Part shown: piece after piece, positions 1-11,600 of the stretch
Position numbering within the stretch: position 1 is the first letter of the stretch
How the letters are laid out: every line of letters begins with the position of its first letter
NCBI RefSeq assembly: GCF_016801865.2
Contig: NC_068937.1
Span: 32,789,970-32,853,969 of the forward strand
DNA: 64,000 nt
From: Culex pipiens pallens
Lineage: Eukaryota; Arthropoda; Insecta; Diptera; Culicidae
Direction: 5' to 3'
Translations under genes and position numbers: made by a program
Notes under the pieces: model-generated
Database searches by the model: none
Seen by the model: the letters and a program-made list of their open reading frames with translations, nothing else
What the model was told of the DNA's origin: nothing

Positions 1-890
1 CAAACACGCACACACAATACAAAACTGCACACAACTTTATTCGCCATAAATCGGACCCGTTCGAAAACCACGCCGCCAACGACGCCAAAGTCCCCCCTTT
101 CGGAAGATACTGCGACCTCCAGGACCATCCTCCCATTCTACCTCCAGTCACGGTTCACGACCTGTCACCGGTTGAGCGGCGCGCAGCATTCAATTTGCGC
201 AAACTCAGTTGCGCACGATTCTTTCCTACCCGTCGGTGAATGGGTCTCTTGCAGGCCAAGTTAAGGTCTCAAGAAGTGGAAGTCAATCCCGATGACAATT
301 TCTCGTCAAATTAAAGCGTCCAAAATTGATTTCTCAGGTGCGATAAAGAATGCCACACCCGCCCAATGCCGTCGTTCCTTCTTCGTCTTATGCCACGTTT
401 TATTTTTAGGTTAGCTTACCTGAATGGAGCGGAATCTCACGCGAAGCAGCTTAAAGTTAAGTCATTTTAAATGATGCTGATTGAATTTTGCAGCCGCGCC
501 GTGACATTTTTGCGCGTTTTCCTCCTCCTCATGATGATGACTTCGTTTGAAAGGACGCGACGACGTTTTGCGACACAACGCTGACGGCGTGAGGCATTTG
601 ATGGCACAGGAGGGTTAAAGAATAGGCTCCGGTTGATTAGAGAAGAAATAAAACAAAATTTAATCTATTATCAAGTCTAATGTCTTTTTTGAAAATAGCT
701 TTTATTATTCTTCGTCAAAATTAGGATTTCGAAACCATTTTTTAAACTCATCAATAGTGATAAGATATGACTAGGGTTAATGAAATTTCACGATTTCGCG
801 GACAGCGTGAGATCCATAAAATTTTGCTTTTTTCCGTGAAATCCCGTGAAATTTTATGTTTGTGTAAAACTGTAACGATATTTCTCAAAC
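1..890. other. No gene recognised; moderately GC-rich then AT-rich DNA
   Basis: The first 620 bases are of mixed composition with no long reading frame and no repeat I can match elsewhere in the window. The remainder becomes AT-rich before the element that starts at 891. Nothing functional can be supported. Confidence 0.5.
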
Positions 891-2125
891 TAAGGGCGTC
901 CAATTTCCCGGGTTTTGAATTTCCCGGGAAACTGGAAAAATATTGTTGAAATCCCGGGAATTCCCGGGATTCCGGGAATTTTTTTAAACAGCCGTAAAAT
1001 CTATGTTTTCATTACATATGTTATGTTTTTCAAGCTTTTAATCATAGAATTAGCTCAATAATGTTAATGATAATTTACATTTAAATCTAAACAAGATCGA
1101 CAGTTTTTAAATTGATTAAAAAAAACAAGCTTTTTTGTTCTTAATTGTGCTTTGGATTTTGAATGAACTGTAATGTGATTAAAATAAAATAAGTCTTTTG
1201 TAATAATATGTTCTTTTAAATATTTTTTTATAAAATAAAACAAAAGAAAGCTTCAAACATTTTTTCGAAAATGTTTAAAATCCCAGAAGCGACAACAAAT
1301 AAAATGCTACCAGATAAACATTAGATACGTTTTTAATATCGTGTTTAATGTAATAGAAATTTATATAAATGCGACTACGAGTTGATGCATCTCGTAGTCG
1401 TATTTATATAATTTGTTGCAATCCCAAAAAACGTTTTTTGAATGGAATGTAAAAAAACATCATTGATAAAAATACTTTTCGATATGTGTGCTTTAAAGAT
1501 AAACCCATTTCAGTGGTGAAAATAGGACTTTTCTGCCCTGGTTCCATTTCCCAATTTTCCATCCTGTTTTTTTAAGGATAAAAAGTAGGCCGTTTCGAAG
1601 TTCAACAATGATGGTAAAAATAAGTTGCTTTACGACGAAAATGCAAAAAAAAAACATATTATACAAATAATATTCAAATTATCGAGCCAACTGGAAAAAT
1701 CGGGACTACAGTCTGAATAGATACAGGAAATTTTAAAATTGGAAAATCACCAATACGTACACCAATTGTTTTGTTCTGTTCTTGTTTGATCTGAAGTCAT
1801 TCAAAACATTATGTAAAAAATGGCTTAAATGGCGGTCTTAATTCGATTCATTTGTCCTAACTTGACCCAGATGCCGGTATTTCATGAAAAGTATTTTAAT
1901 CATAAAAATACGTGAAAAGTATTTAAAAATATATAACATCGCTAGGCATGTTGCTGATCTGTAATCTAAAATTTTATCATTTAGACCAGACCAAAATTTG
2001 TTTTTTTTCTATTTCGGGAATTCCCGGGACAAAATATAAAAATTTCCGGGATTCGGGAATTCCCGGTTTTGTAAAAATCCTGGGAATTTTGTCCCGGGTA
2101 TTCTCGGGATGGATGCACTACTCTA
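891..2125. mobile_element. Non-autonomous TIR element with CCCGGG-rich ends, copy 1
   Basis: The left end reads TAAGGGCGTCCAATTTCCC and the right end is a decayed inverted version ending ACTACTCTA. Both ends hold several CCCGGGAATTCCCGGG-type palindromes over about 100 bp, while the 1 kb between them is AT-rich and non-coding. A related element of nearly the same length (1274 bp against 1235 bp) lies at 17125-18398, which supports calling this a unit. No matching target-site duplication is visible here, so the exact ends are less certain than in the second copy. It encodes no transposase and would be moved in trans. Confidence 0.6.
1360..1414. repeat. Hairpin-forming inverted repeat inside the CCCGGG element
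   Basis: Two arms of about 24 bp, one ending GCGACTACGAG and the other beginning CTCGTAGTCG, flank a 9-base loop (TTGATGCAT) with only one or two mismatches. It is not at the middle of the host element, so it is a separate palindrome rather than the element's own fold. Confidence 0.7.
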
Positions 2126-2452
2126 AATAATGTATCAAACTCAAATAGGAATAAAAATAATCTTAATAATTACTGCAAAGTTTAGCGGTTTGATTACTTA
2201 TATAGGGATAGTGATTTTTGACGATTTCGTGTACGGCTTAAACTTCGTGAAATTTATCAATTTTCTCAAATATTTAAATAACAAAATAGTGAATATTTGA
2301 TCCATAAAGACTATCAGTACATTTTATTATTTTTTGATTGAAAAGCTTTATGTGAATCATTTGAAGAATTGTTCAGTTTTTTAGAAACCAACTAAATTAA
2401 GTAATATTTTCATTCGTTGTTATACACATTTTGCTGCTATTTTATTCGAAAG
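2126..2452. other. AT-rich spacer, nothing seen
   Basis: AT-rich DNA without a credible reading frame or repeat between the CCCGGG element and the composite element. Its last eight bases (TTCGAAAG, 2445-2452) are the left target-site duplication of that composite element. Confidence 0.5.
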
Positions 2453-2807
2453 TAGAGGGTGACGATTCTCGAGATTTTCAATTTCCCGGGAATCGAGAGT
2501 TGAATTTGGCCATTTCCCGGGAATTCCCGGGAGTTTTTTTTTCTATGCCAATAAAGGCAATAATTTAAAAGGAAATGTAATAATATTGTTTCTTTTCAAT
2601 CAATTAAGTTACATATCTACCTTTTGATATTTTTTTCTGAGTCTGCAAATACAAGATCGTTTCTTGTGCTATTTGGGACTCAAAATTGTATTGTTAACGA
2701 ATCTTTATTCGCACTGAGTGATTTTTCAAAAGTACAAGTTGGTTGCATTAACTACTAATTAGATTATTGTGAAGTAAAAAAAATAGCTATACACAAAATC
2801 ACTTTTT

Positions 2808-3090
2808 CTAATCTAATCTAATCTAATCAGACCCTAGCGCAGCCAATCTTTCGAAGGGATCCTGGAGAGTGCCTTAGGTTAGATGACGCCTAGCACTCTT
2901 CTTGTCATTTATTAACATTTGTAGTGCGCCATTGCATCGGAATGCATTGAAACATCACAAGCGTTAAAGCGGCCAGGCCTACTGCGTAAAGCCGTATCGC
3001 AGAGATGACTCGTAATTGGGTTGAGTTTGAGCACAGAGTGTTCGAACAACAACACAATTCTGAATCGACAGGGGAGGAAGAAGCGTGGGG
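2808..3090 (-). mobile_element. SINE/LINE 3' segment with (TAATC)n tail, minus orientation
   Basis: Four to five TAATC units at 2808-2829 precede a block reading CCCTAGCGCAGCCAATC and GTAAAGCCGTATCGCAGAGA. The same block occurs in the opposite orientation at about 48738-48945, where it ends in an (ATTAG)n tail. Recurrence with a simple-repeat tail points to a retroposed element in minus orientation. The foldback at 3100 interrupts the sequence beyond 3090. The family could not be named. Confidence 0.6.
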
Positions 3091-3099
3091 ACACACCTA

Positions 3100-5036
3100 C
3101 ATGAGCAATTCTCTGAGATTTCGGTCATTCGTTTTTTTTTGTATTTTTTAATCCGGCTGAAACTTTTTTGGTGCCTTCGGTATGCCCAAAGAAGCCATTT
3201 TGCATCATTAGTTTGTCCATATAATTTTCCATACAAATTTGGCAGCTGTCCATACAAAAATGATATGTGAAAATTCAAAAATCTGTATCTTTTAAAGGAA
3301 TTTTTTGATCGATTTGGTGTCTTCGGCAAAGTTGTAGGTATGAATATGGACTACACTGAAAAAAATTGATACACGGTAAAAAAATTTATGGTGATTTTTT
3401 ATTTAACTTTTTGTCACTAAAACTTGATTTGCAAAAAAACACTATTTTTAATTTTTTTTTATTTTTTGATATGTTTTAGAGGACATAAAATGCCAACTTT
3501 TCAGAAATTTCCAGAATGGGCAAAAAATCTTTGACCGAGTTATGAATTTTTAAATCAATACAGATTTTTTCAAAAAATCGAAATATTGGTCGCAAAAATT
3601 TTTCAACTTCATTTTTCGATGTAAAATCGAATTTGCAATCAAAAAGTACTCTAGTGATTTTTTGATAAAGTGCACCGTTTTCAAGTTATAACCATTTTTA
3701 GGTAACTTTTTTGAAAATAGTCGCAGTTTTTCATTTTTTTAAAATAGTGCCCATGTTTGCCCACCTTTGAAAAAAATATTTTTGAAAAGCTGAGAAAATT
3801 CTCTATATTTTGCTCTATTGAACTTTGTTGATACGACCCATAGTTGCTGAGATATTGCCATGCAAAGGTTAAAAAACAGGAAAATTGATGTTTTTTAAGT
3901 CTCACCCAAACAACCCACCATTTTCTAATGTCGATATCTCAGTAACTATAGGTCCGATCTTCAATAATAAAACATGAAACATTCGTGAAATTTTCCGATC
4001 TTTTCGAAAAAAATATTTTCAAAAATTTAAATTCAAGACTAACATTTCAAATGGGCGTAATATTGAATGTTTGGCCCGTTTGATATGTTAGTCTTGATTT
4101 TAAATTTTTGAAAATATTTTTTTCGAAAAGATCGGAAAATTTCACGAATGTTTCATGTTTTAACATTGAAAATCGGACCTATAGTTGCTGAGATATCGAC
4201 ATTAGAAAATGTTGGGTTGTTTGGGTGAGACTTAGAAAACATCAATTTTCCTGTTTTAAACCTTTGCATGGCAATATCTCAGCAACTAAGGGTCGTATCA
4301 ACAAAGTTCAATAGAGCAAAATATAGAGAATTTTCTCAGCTTTTCAAAAATATTTTTTCAAAGGTGGGCAAACATGGGCACTATTTAAAAAAAATGAAAA
4401 ACTGCGACTATTTTCAAAAAAGTTACCTAAAAATGGTTATAACTTGAAAACGGTGCACTTTATCAAAAAATCACTAGAGTACTTTTTGATTGCAAATTCG
4501 ATTTTACATCGAAAAATGAAGTTGAAAATTTTTTGCGACCCATATTTTGATATTTTGAAAAAATCTGTATTGATTTAAAAATTCATAACTCGGTCAAAGA
4601 TTTTTTGCCCATTCTGGAAATTTCTGAAAAGTTGGCATTTTATGTCCTCTAAAACATATCAAAAAATAAAAAAAAATTAAAAATAGTGTTTTTTTGCAAA
4701 TCAAGTTTTAGTGACAAAAAGTTAAATAAAAAATCACCACATTTTTTTTTACCGTGTATCATTTTTGTTCAGTGTAATCCATATTCATACCTACAACTTT
4801 GCCGAGACACCAAATCGATCAAAAAATTTCTTCAAAAGATACAGATTTTTGAATTTTCACATATCATTTTTGTATGGACAGCTGCCAAATTTGTATGGAA
4901 AATTATATGGACAAACTAATGATGCAAAATGGCTTCTTTGGGCATACCGAAGGCACCAAAAAAGTTTCAGCCGGATTAAAAAATACAAAAATTAAAATTA
5001 AAGAAAAAAGACCGATTCCGTAGAGAACTGCTCACA
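3100..5036. mobile_element. Foldback (long-TIR) element, copy 1
   Basis: The sequence is one large inverted repeat: an arm of about 900 bp from 3100 pairs with the arm ending at 5036. The centre lies near 4050, around GGGCGTAATATTGAATG. Candidate TA dinucleotides flank it at 3098-3099 and 5037-5038. The arms contain no gene; short reading frames in them mirror each other. A truncated second copy is at 28500-30228. It sits inside a SINE/LINE sequence, so it arrived after that element. Confidence 0.8.
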
Positions 5037-5160
5037 TACGCTCCGAGATTTGGTTGTATTCGTTGGGAGCACCATGCTAAGAAGGTTTGGTACTCCGGGA
5101 CCCTCTGGGATGGGACATTGTATTTCCACGAATGCCCTGGACACTATTTGCCGTGGTTAT
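5037..5160 (+). repeat. Dispersed repeat block shared with 48185-48280
   Basis: A block beginning CGCTCCGAGATTTGG and containing GGGATGGGACATTGT recurs in reverse orientation at 48185-48280. It is part of a retroposed or composite unit that the foldback split; no coding potential was seen. Confidence 0.6.
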
Positions 5161-5162
5161 AG

Positions 5163-5425
5163 CGCCATAACTCGCTCTCTGTAACAGTATTCCTAATTCC
5201 AGTCCATGCTTACCTAGTCGTCATGGCCTAGTGGTTAGCATTTTTGCTTACCAACCCAAAGGACGGGGGATCGAACCCCGCCTCGAGCGACTTTGATTTT
5301 TCGTTCATATTCATCATTTCAAATTATGTGTACTTAACATTCTCGTTGGGAGCAGATGGAAATCGAACCCAGAACCATTCGCTTACAAAGCGAACACCGT
5401 AACCAGTCAGCCACGGCCGCTACCT
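5163..5425 (+). mobile_element. Composite SINE with two tRNA-like modules facing each other, copy 1
   Basis: Module one (about 5217-5291, plus strand) has an A box TGGCCTAGTGG and a B box GGATCGAACCC, the internal RNA polymerase III promoter of tRNA-derived SINEs. Module two (about 5348-5421) lies on the minus strand: its complement folds as a tRNA with acceptor strand GGGAGCA and anticodon loop TTTGTAA, that is a Thr(UGU)-like anticodon. The same pair in inverted order is at 30610-30850, so this is a repeated unit and not two host tRNA genes. Mismatches in the stems argue against a working tRNA. Confidence 0.7.
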
Positions 5426-5944
5426 TGATAAAGCGAAATTACCCTAGGGACTTAGAATAAAAAAAAAACAGATTATGAGGACTGCTATGCTCGAGAGAGG
5501 ATATGGAAATTGAACTTATTTTGAAAAAGCTTTTCCTTCTTAGAAATAATAAATAAAAATAATTTTAAAAAAACTTTAGATTTCATTTCTGGGGTGTAAC
5601 TGCTAAGTATGCTTCAAGATAAATTCTAAGTCCAAATTCTTTTGTTGGCTTCTCTCAATTATAGTTATTGGAAAATTCGACAAGTCAAATTTTAAACTTT
5701 ATAAATAAATAAGAAGATCAGAGAAGCATTGGTTTATTCGAACTTGGACATCGAACATTGAACTTCCAATATTCTAAACAATTTAGAATTTTTCAAATAA
5801 TTTTCTGATTAGTTTATATAATTTTGCTTCGAAATTTATAAGTATGAAATTTCCCGGGAGTCTCGAGTGAATTTCCCGGGAATCGAGAGGTCCAAAAATG
5901 GACGATTTCCCGGGAATTCCCGCTCGTCACCCTCTATTCGAAAG

Positions 5945-7380
5945 GTGTTGTTTCAATAGAAATTAATATTATCCAGCTTTGTTTAATTCTTTATTCAAAA
6001 TAAAATCAAGAGTATTCTTTTTTTTCAAATTACCTTTTAGAATTATTTCAGATTTTTTTCTGAGGCCTGTTTGATTTTAACAATATTTGATTATTTGAGT
6101 GGATAATTTCAGTGAAAGATAAAACAAATTCTCTTTTTTTGTTTTCTGTTATCATTTTGAGATGTGTGATTTTTAAATAAAAGAAATTATTCAATAATTG
6201 CAATGTGTTCTAAAGGCGTTTTTTACAACAAGCGCCCAAGATATTGACCAAATTGAGTCTGCAAGCTATTGAATGGAAAAAGGTTTTTTCATAAATCTGC
6301 TCCTTTCGTGGTACCGTTAGATTCAAAATTCAAATTGAATTTCCAATTATATAATTTTTCTGCGAAAAATTAAAATTTTCATTCAATTTGAATTTGTTTT
6401 TTTTTAATCATTTCGCCTTAAATTTCTACTTAACATAATTTAACTTTTTGCTACTCTTTCCAAAGTTTTTTTTTAATTAAAATGAAATTTGAAACGATCG
6501 TTTACAGATTATGCCGTTTTCAAGCACAAAATCTTCATTTGTAATTATAACTTCAGAGAAATGAATGTCTTGCTTAATAATAATGATGACTTTGCCTTTC
6601 GAAAAATGATTGTAACAATATTGAAATATGTTTTTAAAACCATGACCATTACCTGAAAAAAACAAACAAGAAAAAATATATTTCGGCATGAAAAAACATC
6701 TCATAAAATTAACAATTGTTTCAAAATTTGGTTGCATTGGGAAAATTATTAGGATTGTTCTTTTGCATCAAATATTTCAACATTAAAAATGGAAAACTCA
6801 CTGTTAATTAAACAATTTCAAATATTTTTGTTTTGCATTACATTTTTTTTAATCAGTACAAGAACAACAGTAAAATGATATTCAAATTTGACTTAATCAT
6901 CAATAACATTTTCTTTAGTAATTATTTGTTCGATGTTTTTATGAAATTTGATGCCAAGCAAATAAAAAAATATCATCAATTTCAAACACGATTTTAATAA
7001 TGATGATGTAATGATGTTTAATTTCTTTTTTTTTAAAGTACTTTCGTTATTTTTTAATATAAAATGCATGTTCGGAGCTCCAATCGATTAATCAAACTTT
7101 CCCTTTACCTTTGATACCTGTTTGTAAAGCCATGAGAAATTTTCTCATCTTAATGAAATTTAAATTTCTTTTAAATACTTATAGATTACTAACGAGCTCC
7201 TATTTAGGACTTAGGGTCAGTAGTACATGACTGACTCAGTAAATTTTTTGATTTCTTCTCTGTTAAGAATGATGAAAAGCAGAATTTTAACCACCTTAAT
7301 GTTTATTCAGTTTCACTACACGTTTCAGTGGATTGACTCATTTTAAATTTTATTTCAGCAATGCCAGTAATGAGAGCAAG
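5945..7380. other. AT-rich DNA, no gene seen
   Basis: About 1.4 kb of AT-rich sequence with homopolymer runs and no reading frame over 90 codons. No inverted termini or tRNA-like box were found. Confidence 0.5.
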
Positions 7381-7990
7381 AAAAAAAAACTCTTTCTGGA
7401 AAACTTTTCCCCAACGGTAAGGAAACCCACGTTGCCGTCGCCATCGCTCGTTTCCTTGGTTTGTTGCTCGTAAACTGTGCACAATATTCGAAAGAAATAT
7501 AAATTGAAAACAATATTACCTATTCATTCCTCTCGGGGATCTCCAATTCACTGCCCTTATGCTAGTGCTGCTGCACCACCCGGAATAACATCGTCCAGGC
7601 GAGCGACGACTTTTCCGAGAGGCTGCACCGACGAGAAACGCGATTTTCCACGCGCGGCAGGCAGGAAAACTTCCTTGGCATGATCCTTACGTTTTCGAGG
7701 CTGCACCACGCGAGTCAAGCCACGTCCTGGGGCATAAAACCCTTTCTTCCTTCCTACGACTCACCCTCTCAAGTAGTGTAAAATTTATGAATGAAAATAA
7801 AATTGTTCACCCCCGCACACATAAACACACACACACACACACACACACACCGACAAACACACACGTAAACTATTCCACGAACTGAAACCAGCATCCGGGA
7901 AACTGTGAACCAATAGTCGAGTGTTTGCATGCTTTCCAAATTTTAGATTAATAAACAATCAATTTTATCATCCTGCACGTTAGCAAAATT
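7381..7990. other. GC-richer apparently unique block with (CA)n microsatellite
   Basis: Composition shifts to GC-richer, non-repetitive sequence (for example CCGTCGCCATCGCTCG upstream and a run around 7560-7720). A (CA)n tract of about 26 bases lies at 7825-7850. A 68-codon frame at 7477-7683 has no recognisable domain. It could be regulatory or untranslated host sequence; no function can be assigned. Confidence 0.4.
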
Positions 7991-8567
7991 TTTTTGTTTT
8001 ATTCCATTAATAAAAATACCCTTAAAAATATATCTTCCCCATCACGCACATAAATTTATTTTTTTCCCAATATAATTAATTAACAAATACTATCTTATTT
8101 TGGTAAATAAACAAAAATAATAAAACAATTCATTCAACCCCCATATACAATCACTCTCTGTTCCTACTCACCATAATCAAAACCTACCCATAACCAGACA
8201 CAATAACTCCACCTCACAGAAAACCCCCCCCTCAATACATAACCAACTAATCCCCCTTCCCCTCCCCCATTAAACAATCCCCCCCACAACCTCACATATT
8301 ATTTCCCCAACAATAACACCAAACACAACACAATCTACCATTTCCTCATAATCCCCCCTCAACCCATCCAAACCTCTCCCCCACAATCCAACTAATCCAA
8401 ATATCCAAACAATCCAAAAATCCCAACACCAAATAACCAAAAATCCAAACAACCAAAATCCAAACAATATAACCAAAAAACCCAAAACCCCAAACAATCC
8501 AAACACACATTAACAGAAATTTATACTTTAAGCACTTCAAGATCGTAACTGGATATTATTACACATA
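7991..8567. repeat. Strand-asymmetric A/C/T tract with almost no G
   Basis: From 8220 to 8515 the plus strand holds no G at all (296 bases), and only a handful occur in the 180 bases before that. The tract is made of CCAAAC-, AATCC- and CCCCC-type runs and stops next to the assembly gap. Minus-strand frames rich in Gly, Phe, Leu and Trp follow from this composition and are not genes. It may be low-complexity DNA or a contig-edge sequencing artefact. Confidence 0.8.
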
Positions 8568-8667
8568 NNNNNNNNNNNNNNNNNNNNNNNNNNNNNNNNN
8601 NNNNNNNNNNNNNNNNNNNNNNNNNNNNNNNNNNNNNNNNNNNNNNNNNNNNNNNNNNNNNNNNNNN
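8568..8667. other. Assembly gap (100 N)
   Basis: Exactly 100 N, the conventional placeholder for a gap of unknown length. Confidence 0.99.
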
Positions 8668-9182
8668 GAAACTGTGTACATTTTGGCGTGGGTGGAGCAG
8701 GAGGTCCTTTGGGAGAGGAAGAATCTTGAATTTTTATATGCACTGCACGTGGAGCAAATGTGGGGTGGTGGGTGGAACTGTTGTTTTTGAAACGGAAAAT
8801 TTTCAGCACACTGCATCGAAACAGTTGTGGGTGGGGGAAATGTTTAATGTTGGTTCAATCTACGAGAGGAGTGGGGTAACGTATAATAATAGTTACATAA
8901 ATGGAATTTAAACCCAAGTCGATGCAACGCACCAGGTAACGTCAAAAAAGTTGATTTAACGTAAATTTAAAGTCAAATTTTCTCAGCAATACGAACAGCT
9001 TATCACCCACCAGAATCTGAGTAAACTTCCTTGCAAAGGAAAAGACCAAAATGCGTTTCTTGAACCAACCCTCTTAAGATCTGTGGTGGGAAAATTCCTT
9101 GTTTTCCTTTCTCCTTCTCCCTTGAGGACTGGAAGATGCTTGCAAAAGATTCCATGCAAATTCAGAGAAAAAAGTCTTGAAT
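8668..9182. other. Apparently unique DNA, no gene seen
   Basis: Mixed-composition sequence between the gap and the minisatellite. Short frames crossing the gap edge are not credible genes. Confidence 0.5.
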
Positions 9183-11140
9183 TTCTTGAGCTTCTTAAAT
9201 ATCTTCACTTTATTGAATTTTTCGAATTTCTTGAATTTCTTTAATTTCTTGAATTTCTTGAATTTCTTAAATTTCTTGAATTTCTTGAATTTCTTAAATT
9301 TCTAAAATTTCTTGAATTTCTTAAAATTTTTTTAAAATTCCTTGAATGTCCTGAATTTCTTAAATTTCTTGAATTGGTTGAATTTGTTGAATTTGTTGAA
9401 TTTGTTAAATTTGTTGAATTTGTTGAATTTGTTGAATTAATTGAATTTGTTGAATTTGTTGAATTTTTTGAATTTCTTGAATTTCTTGAATTTCTTGAAT
9501 TTCTTAAATTACTTGAATTTCTTGAATTTCTTGAATTTCGGTATTTTTTTTTGAATTTCTTGAAATTCTTGAAATTCTTGAATTTCTTGAATTTCTTGAA
9601 TTTCTTGAATTTCTTGAATTTCTTGAATTTCTTGAATTTCTTGAATTTCTTGAATTTCTTGAATTTCTTGAATTTCTTGAATTTCTTGAATTTCTTGAAT
9701 TTCTTGAATTTCTTGAATTTCTTGAATTTCTTGAATTTCTTGAATTTCTTGAATTTCTTGAATTTCTTGAATTTCTTGAATTTCTTGAATTTCTTGAATT
9801 TCTTGAATTTCTTGAATTTCTTGAATTTCTTGAATTTCTTGAATTACTTGAATTTCATGAATATCTTGAATTTCTTGAATTTCTTGAATTTCTTGAATTT
9901 CTTGAATTTCTTGAATTTCTTGAATTTCTTGAATTTCTTGAATTTCTTGAATTTCTTGAATTTCTTGAATTTCTTGAATTTCTTGAATTTCTTGAATTTC
10001 CTGAATTTCTTGAATTTCTTGAATTTCTTGAATTTCTTGAATTTCTTGAATTTCTTGAATTTCTTGAATTTCTTGAATTTCTTGAATTTCTTGAATTTCT
10101 TGAATTTCTTGAATTTCTTGAATTTCTTGAATTTCTCGAATTTCTTGAATTTCTTGAATTTCTTGAATTTCTTGAATTTCTTGAATTTCTTGAATTTCTT
10201 GAATTACTGAAATCTCTTTGTTTTTTGAACTTCTTGATTTTTTTTATTTGTTTTTTTTTTTGAATTTTTTGAATTTTATATTTTCTTTGAATTTTTATGA
10301 TTTTTTTGAATTAATCGGGTTTTGTTTTATTTATTTATTATTTTTTTCGATATCTATAATTTCTGATTTTTTTTAATATCTTGAATTTCTTGAATTTCTT
10401 GAATTTTTTGAATTTCATGATTTTCTTGAATTTCTTGAATTTCTTGAAATTCCTGAATTTCTTAAATTTCTTGAATTTCTTGAATTTCGTAAATTTCTTG
10501 AATTTCTTGAATTTCTTTTATTTCTTGAATTTCTTGAATTTCTTGAATTTCTTGAATTTCTTGAATTTCTTGAATTTCTTGAATTTCTTGACTTTCTTGA
10601 ATTTCTTGAATTTCTTGAATTTCTTGAATTTCTTGAATTTCTTGAATTTCTTAAATTTCTTGAATTTCTTGAATTTCTTGAATTTCTTGAATTTCTTGAA
10701 TTTCTTGAATTTCTTGAATTTCTTGAATTTCTTGAATTTCTTAAATTTCTTGAATTTCTTGAATTTCCTGAATTTTTTGAATTTCATGATTTTCTTGAAT
10801 TTCTTGAATTTCTTGAATTTCTTGAATTTCTTGAATTTCTTGAATTTCTTGAATTTCTTGAATTTCTTGAATTTCTTGAATTTCTTGAATTTCTTGAATT
10901 TCTTGAATTTCTTGAATTTCTTGAATTTCTTGAATTTCTTGAATTTCTTGAATTTCTTGAATTGCTTGAATTTCTTGAATTTCTTGAATTTCTTGAATTT
11001 CTTGAATTTTTTGAATTTCATGATTTTCTTGAATTTCTTGAATTTCTTGAATTTCTTGAATTTCTTGAATTTCTTGAATTGCTTGAATTTCTTGAATTTC
11101 TTGAATTTCTTGAATTTCTTGAATTTCTTGAATTTCTTGA
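9183..11140. repeat. 9-bp minisatellite, unit CTTGAATTT
   Basis: About 1.9 kb is built almost wholly of CTTGAATTT repeats, with degenerate units at the left edge (TTGAATTTG units at 9374-9450). Because the unit is three codons long, all frames stay open and translate as Leu-Asn-Phe, Leu-Glu-Phe or, on the other strand, Lys-Lys-Phe repeats; these are products of the repeat, not genes. A longer variant (GAATTTCATGATTTTC) recurs near 10410, 10775 and 11010. The array is split by a non-repeat spacer at 10206-10380. Confidence 0.97.
10206..10380 (+). repeat. Spacer copy 1 within the minisatellite
   Basis: A non-9-mer segment beginning ATCTCTTTGTTTTTTGAAC and ending near GATATCTATAATTTCTGA. It is nearly identical to 11141-11310, about 935 bp further on, showing that a repeat-plus-spacer block was duplicated. 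Confidence 0.9.
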
Positions 11141-11310
11141 ATTTCTAAAATCTCTTTGTTTTTTGAACTTCTTGATTTTTTTTATTTGTTATTTGAATTT
11201 TTTGAATTTTAAATTTTCTTTGAATTTTTATGATTTTTTTGAATTTTTCGGGTTTTGTTTTATTTATTTATTATTTTTTTCGATATCTATAATTTCTGAA
11301 GCTTCTTTAA
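11141..11310 (+). repeat. Spacer copy 2 closing the minisatellite
   Basis: The second copy of the spacer, sharing ATCTCTTTGTTTTTTGAAC and TTCGATATCTATAATTTC with copy 1. It marks the right end of the duplicated block. Confidence 0.9.
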
Positions 11311-11371
11311 TTTCTAAATTTATCTAATTTTTTTTTAGATGTGTTTCGAGTAGTCCTTCAGAAAATCTCCT

Positions 11372-11596
11372 TCAAATTTTAGCATGGAATTTCTTACACC
11401 GGTCCACATCTCCGTCTTTCATCTGATCGATTTCTTCCACCGCCATCCCGACGACCTCCTTATCCCTAGAACCAACCTTCAACGGTGCTTCAACCTCCAC
11501 GAAAAAAGGACCTTTCTTGGCGTTATCGTCTTCTTGTGGCCTCCCCCTTCTCAACCTTCGCCCCCTTACACCAACTCTCTCACACCCAGAGAGCAC
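11372..11596 (-). CDS. Possible minus-strand coding fragment, unrecognised
   Basis: A 74-codon open frame ends in a stretch that reads like ordinary protein (PFFVEVEAPLKVGSRDKE, then an acidic EEIDQMKDGDVD run, Cys and a Lys-rich end). The segment is GC-richer than its surroundings and not part of any repeat seen in the window. No domain is recognised. It might be the last exon of a minus-strand gene whose earlier exons lie in 11600-12550, but no convincing splice chain could be traced. A chance frame in single-copy DNA remains possible. Confidence 0.25.
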   Translation of the reverse strand: MLSGCERVGVRGRRLRRGRPQEDDNAKKGPFFVEVEAPLKVGSRDKEVVGMAVEEIDQMKDGDVDRCKKFHAKI

Positions 11597-11600
11597 GAAG

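Larger units (their letters stand above)
2453..5936. mobile_element. hAT-like composite TIR element with 8-bp TSD
   Basis: The ends are TAGAGGGTGACGA and its inverse CGTCACCCTCTA. The 8-bp direct repeat TTCGAAAG flanks them exactly at 2445-2452 and 5937-5944. Eight-base duplications and TAG-initial termini are typical of hAT superfamily elements (family knowledge; the assignment is inference because no transposase is present). Both ends hold CCCGGGAATTCCCGGG and TCGAGAG motifs. The 3.48-kb interior is not coding: it has been filled by later insertions, namely a SINE/LINE tail (2808-3085), a foldback element (3100-5036) and a two-module tRNA-derived SINE (about 5163-5425). Confidence 0.8.

Noticed and set aside
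3085..4995. Small proteins in the foldback arms
   Set aside because: The same frames appear as mirror copies in the other arm and in the copy at 28500-30228; they follow the palindrome.
8270..8540. Membrane protein rich in Phe, Gly, Leu and Trp on the minus strand
   Set aside because: The composition is forced by the G-free plus strand next to the gap; both overlapping frames look alike.
9374..11327. Long frames of Leu-Asn-Phe, Leu-Glu-Phe or Lys-Lys-Phe repeats as a low-complexity protein
   Set aside because: They follow from a 9-bp tandem repeat that cannot contain stops in several frames on both strands. No promoter, splice site or unique termini were seen.
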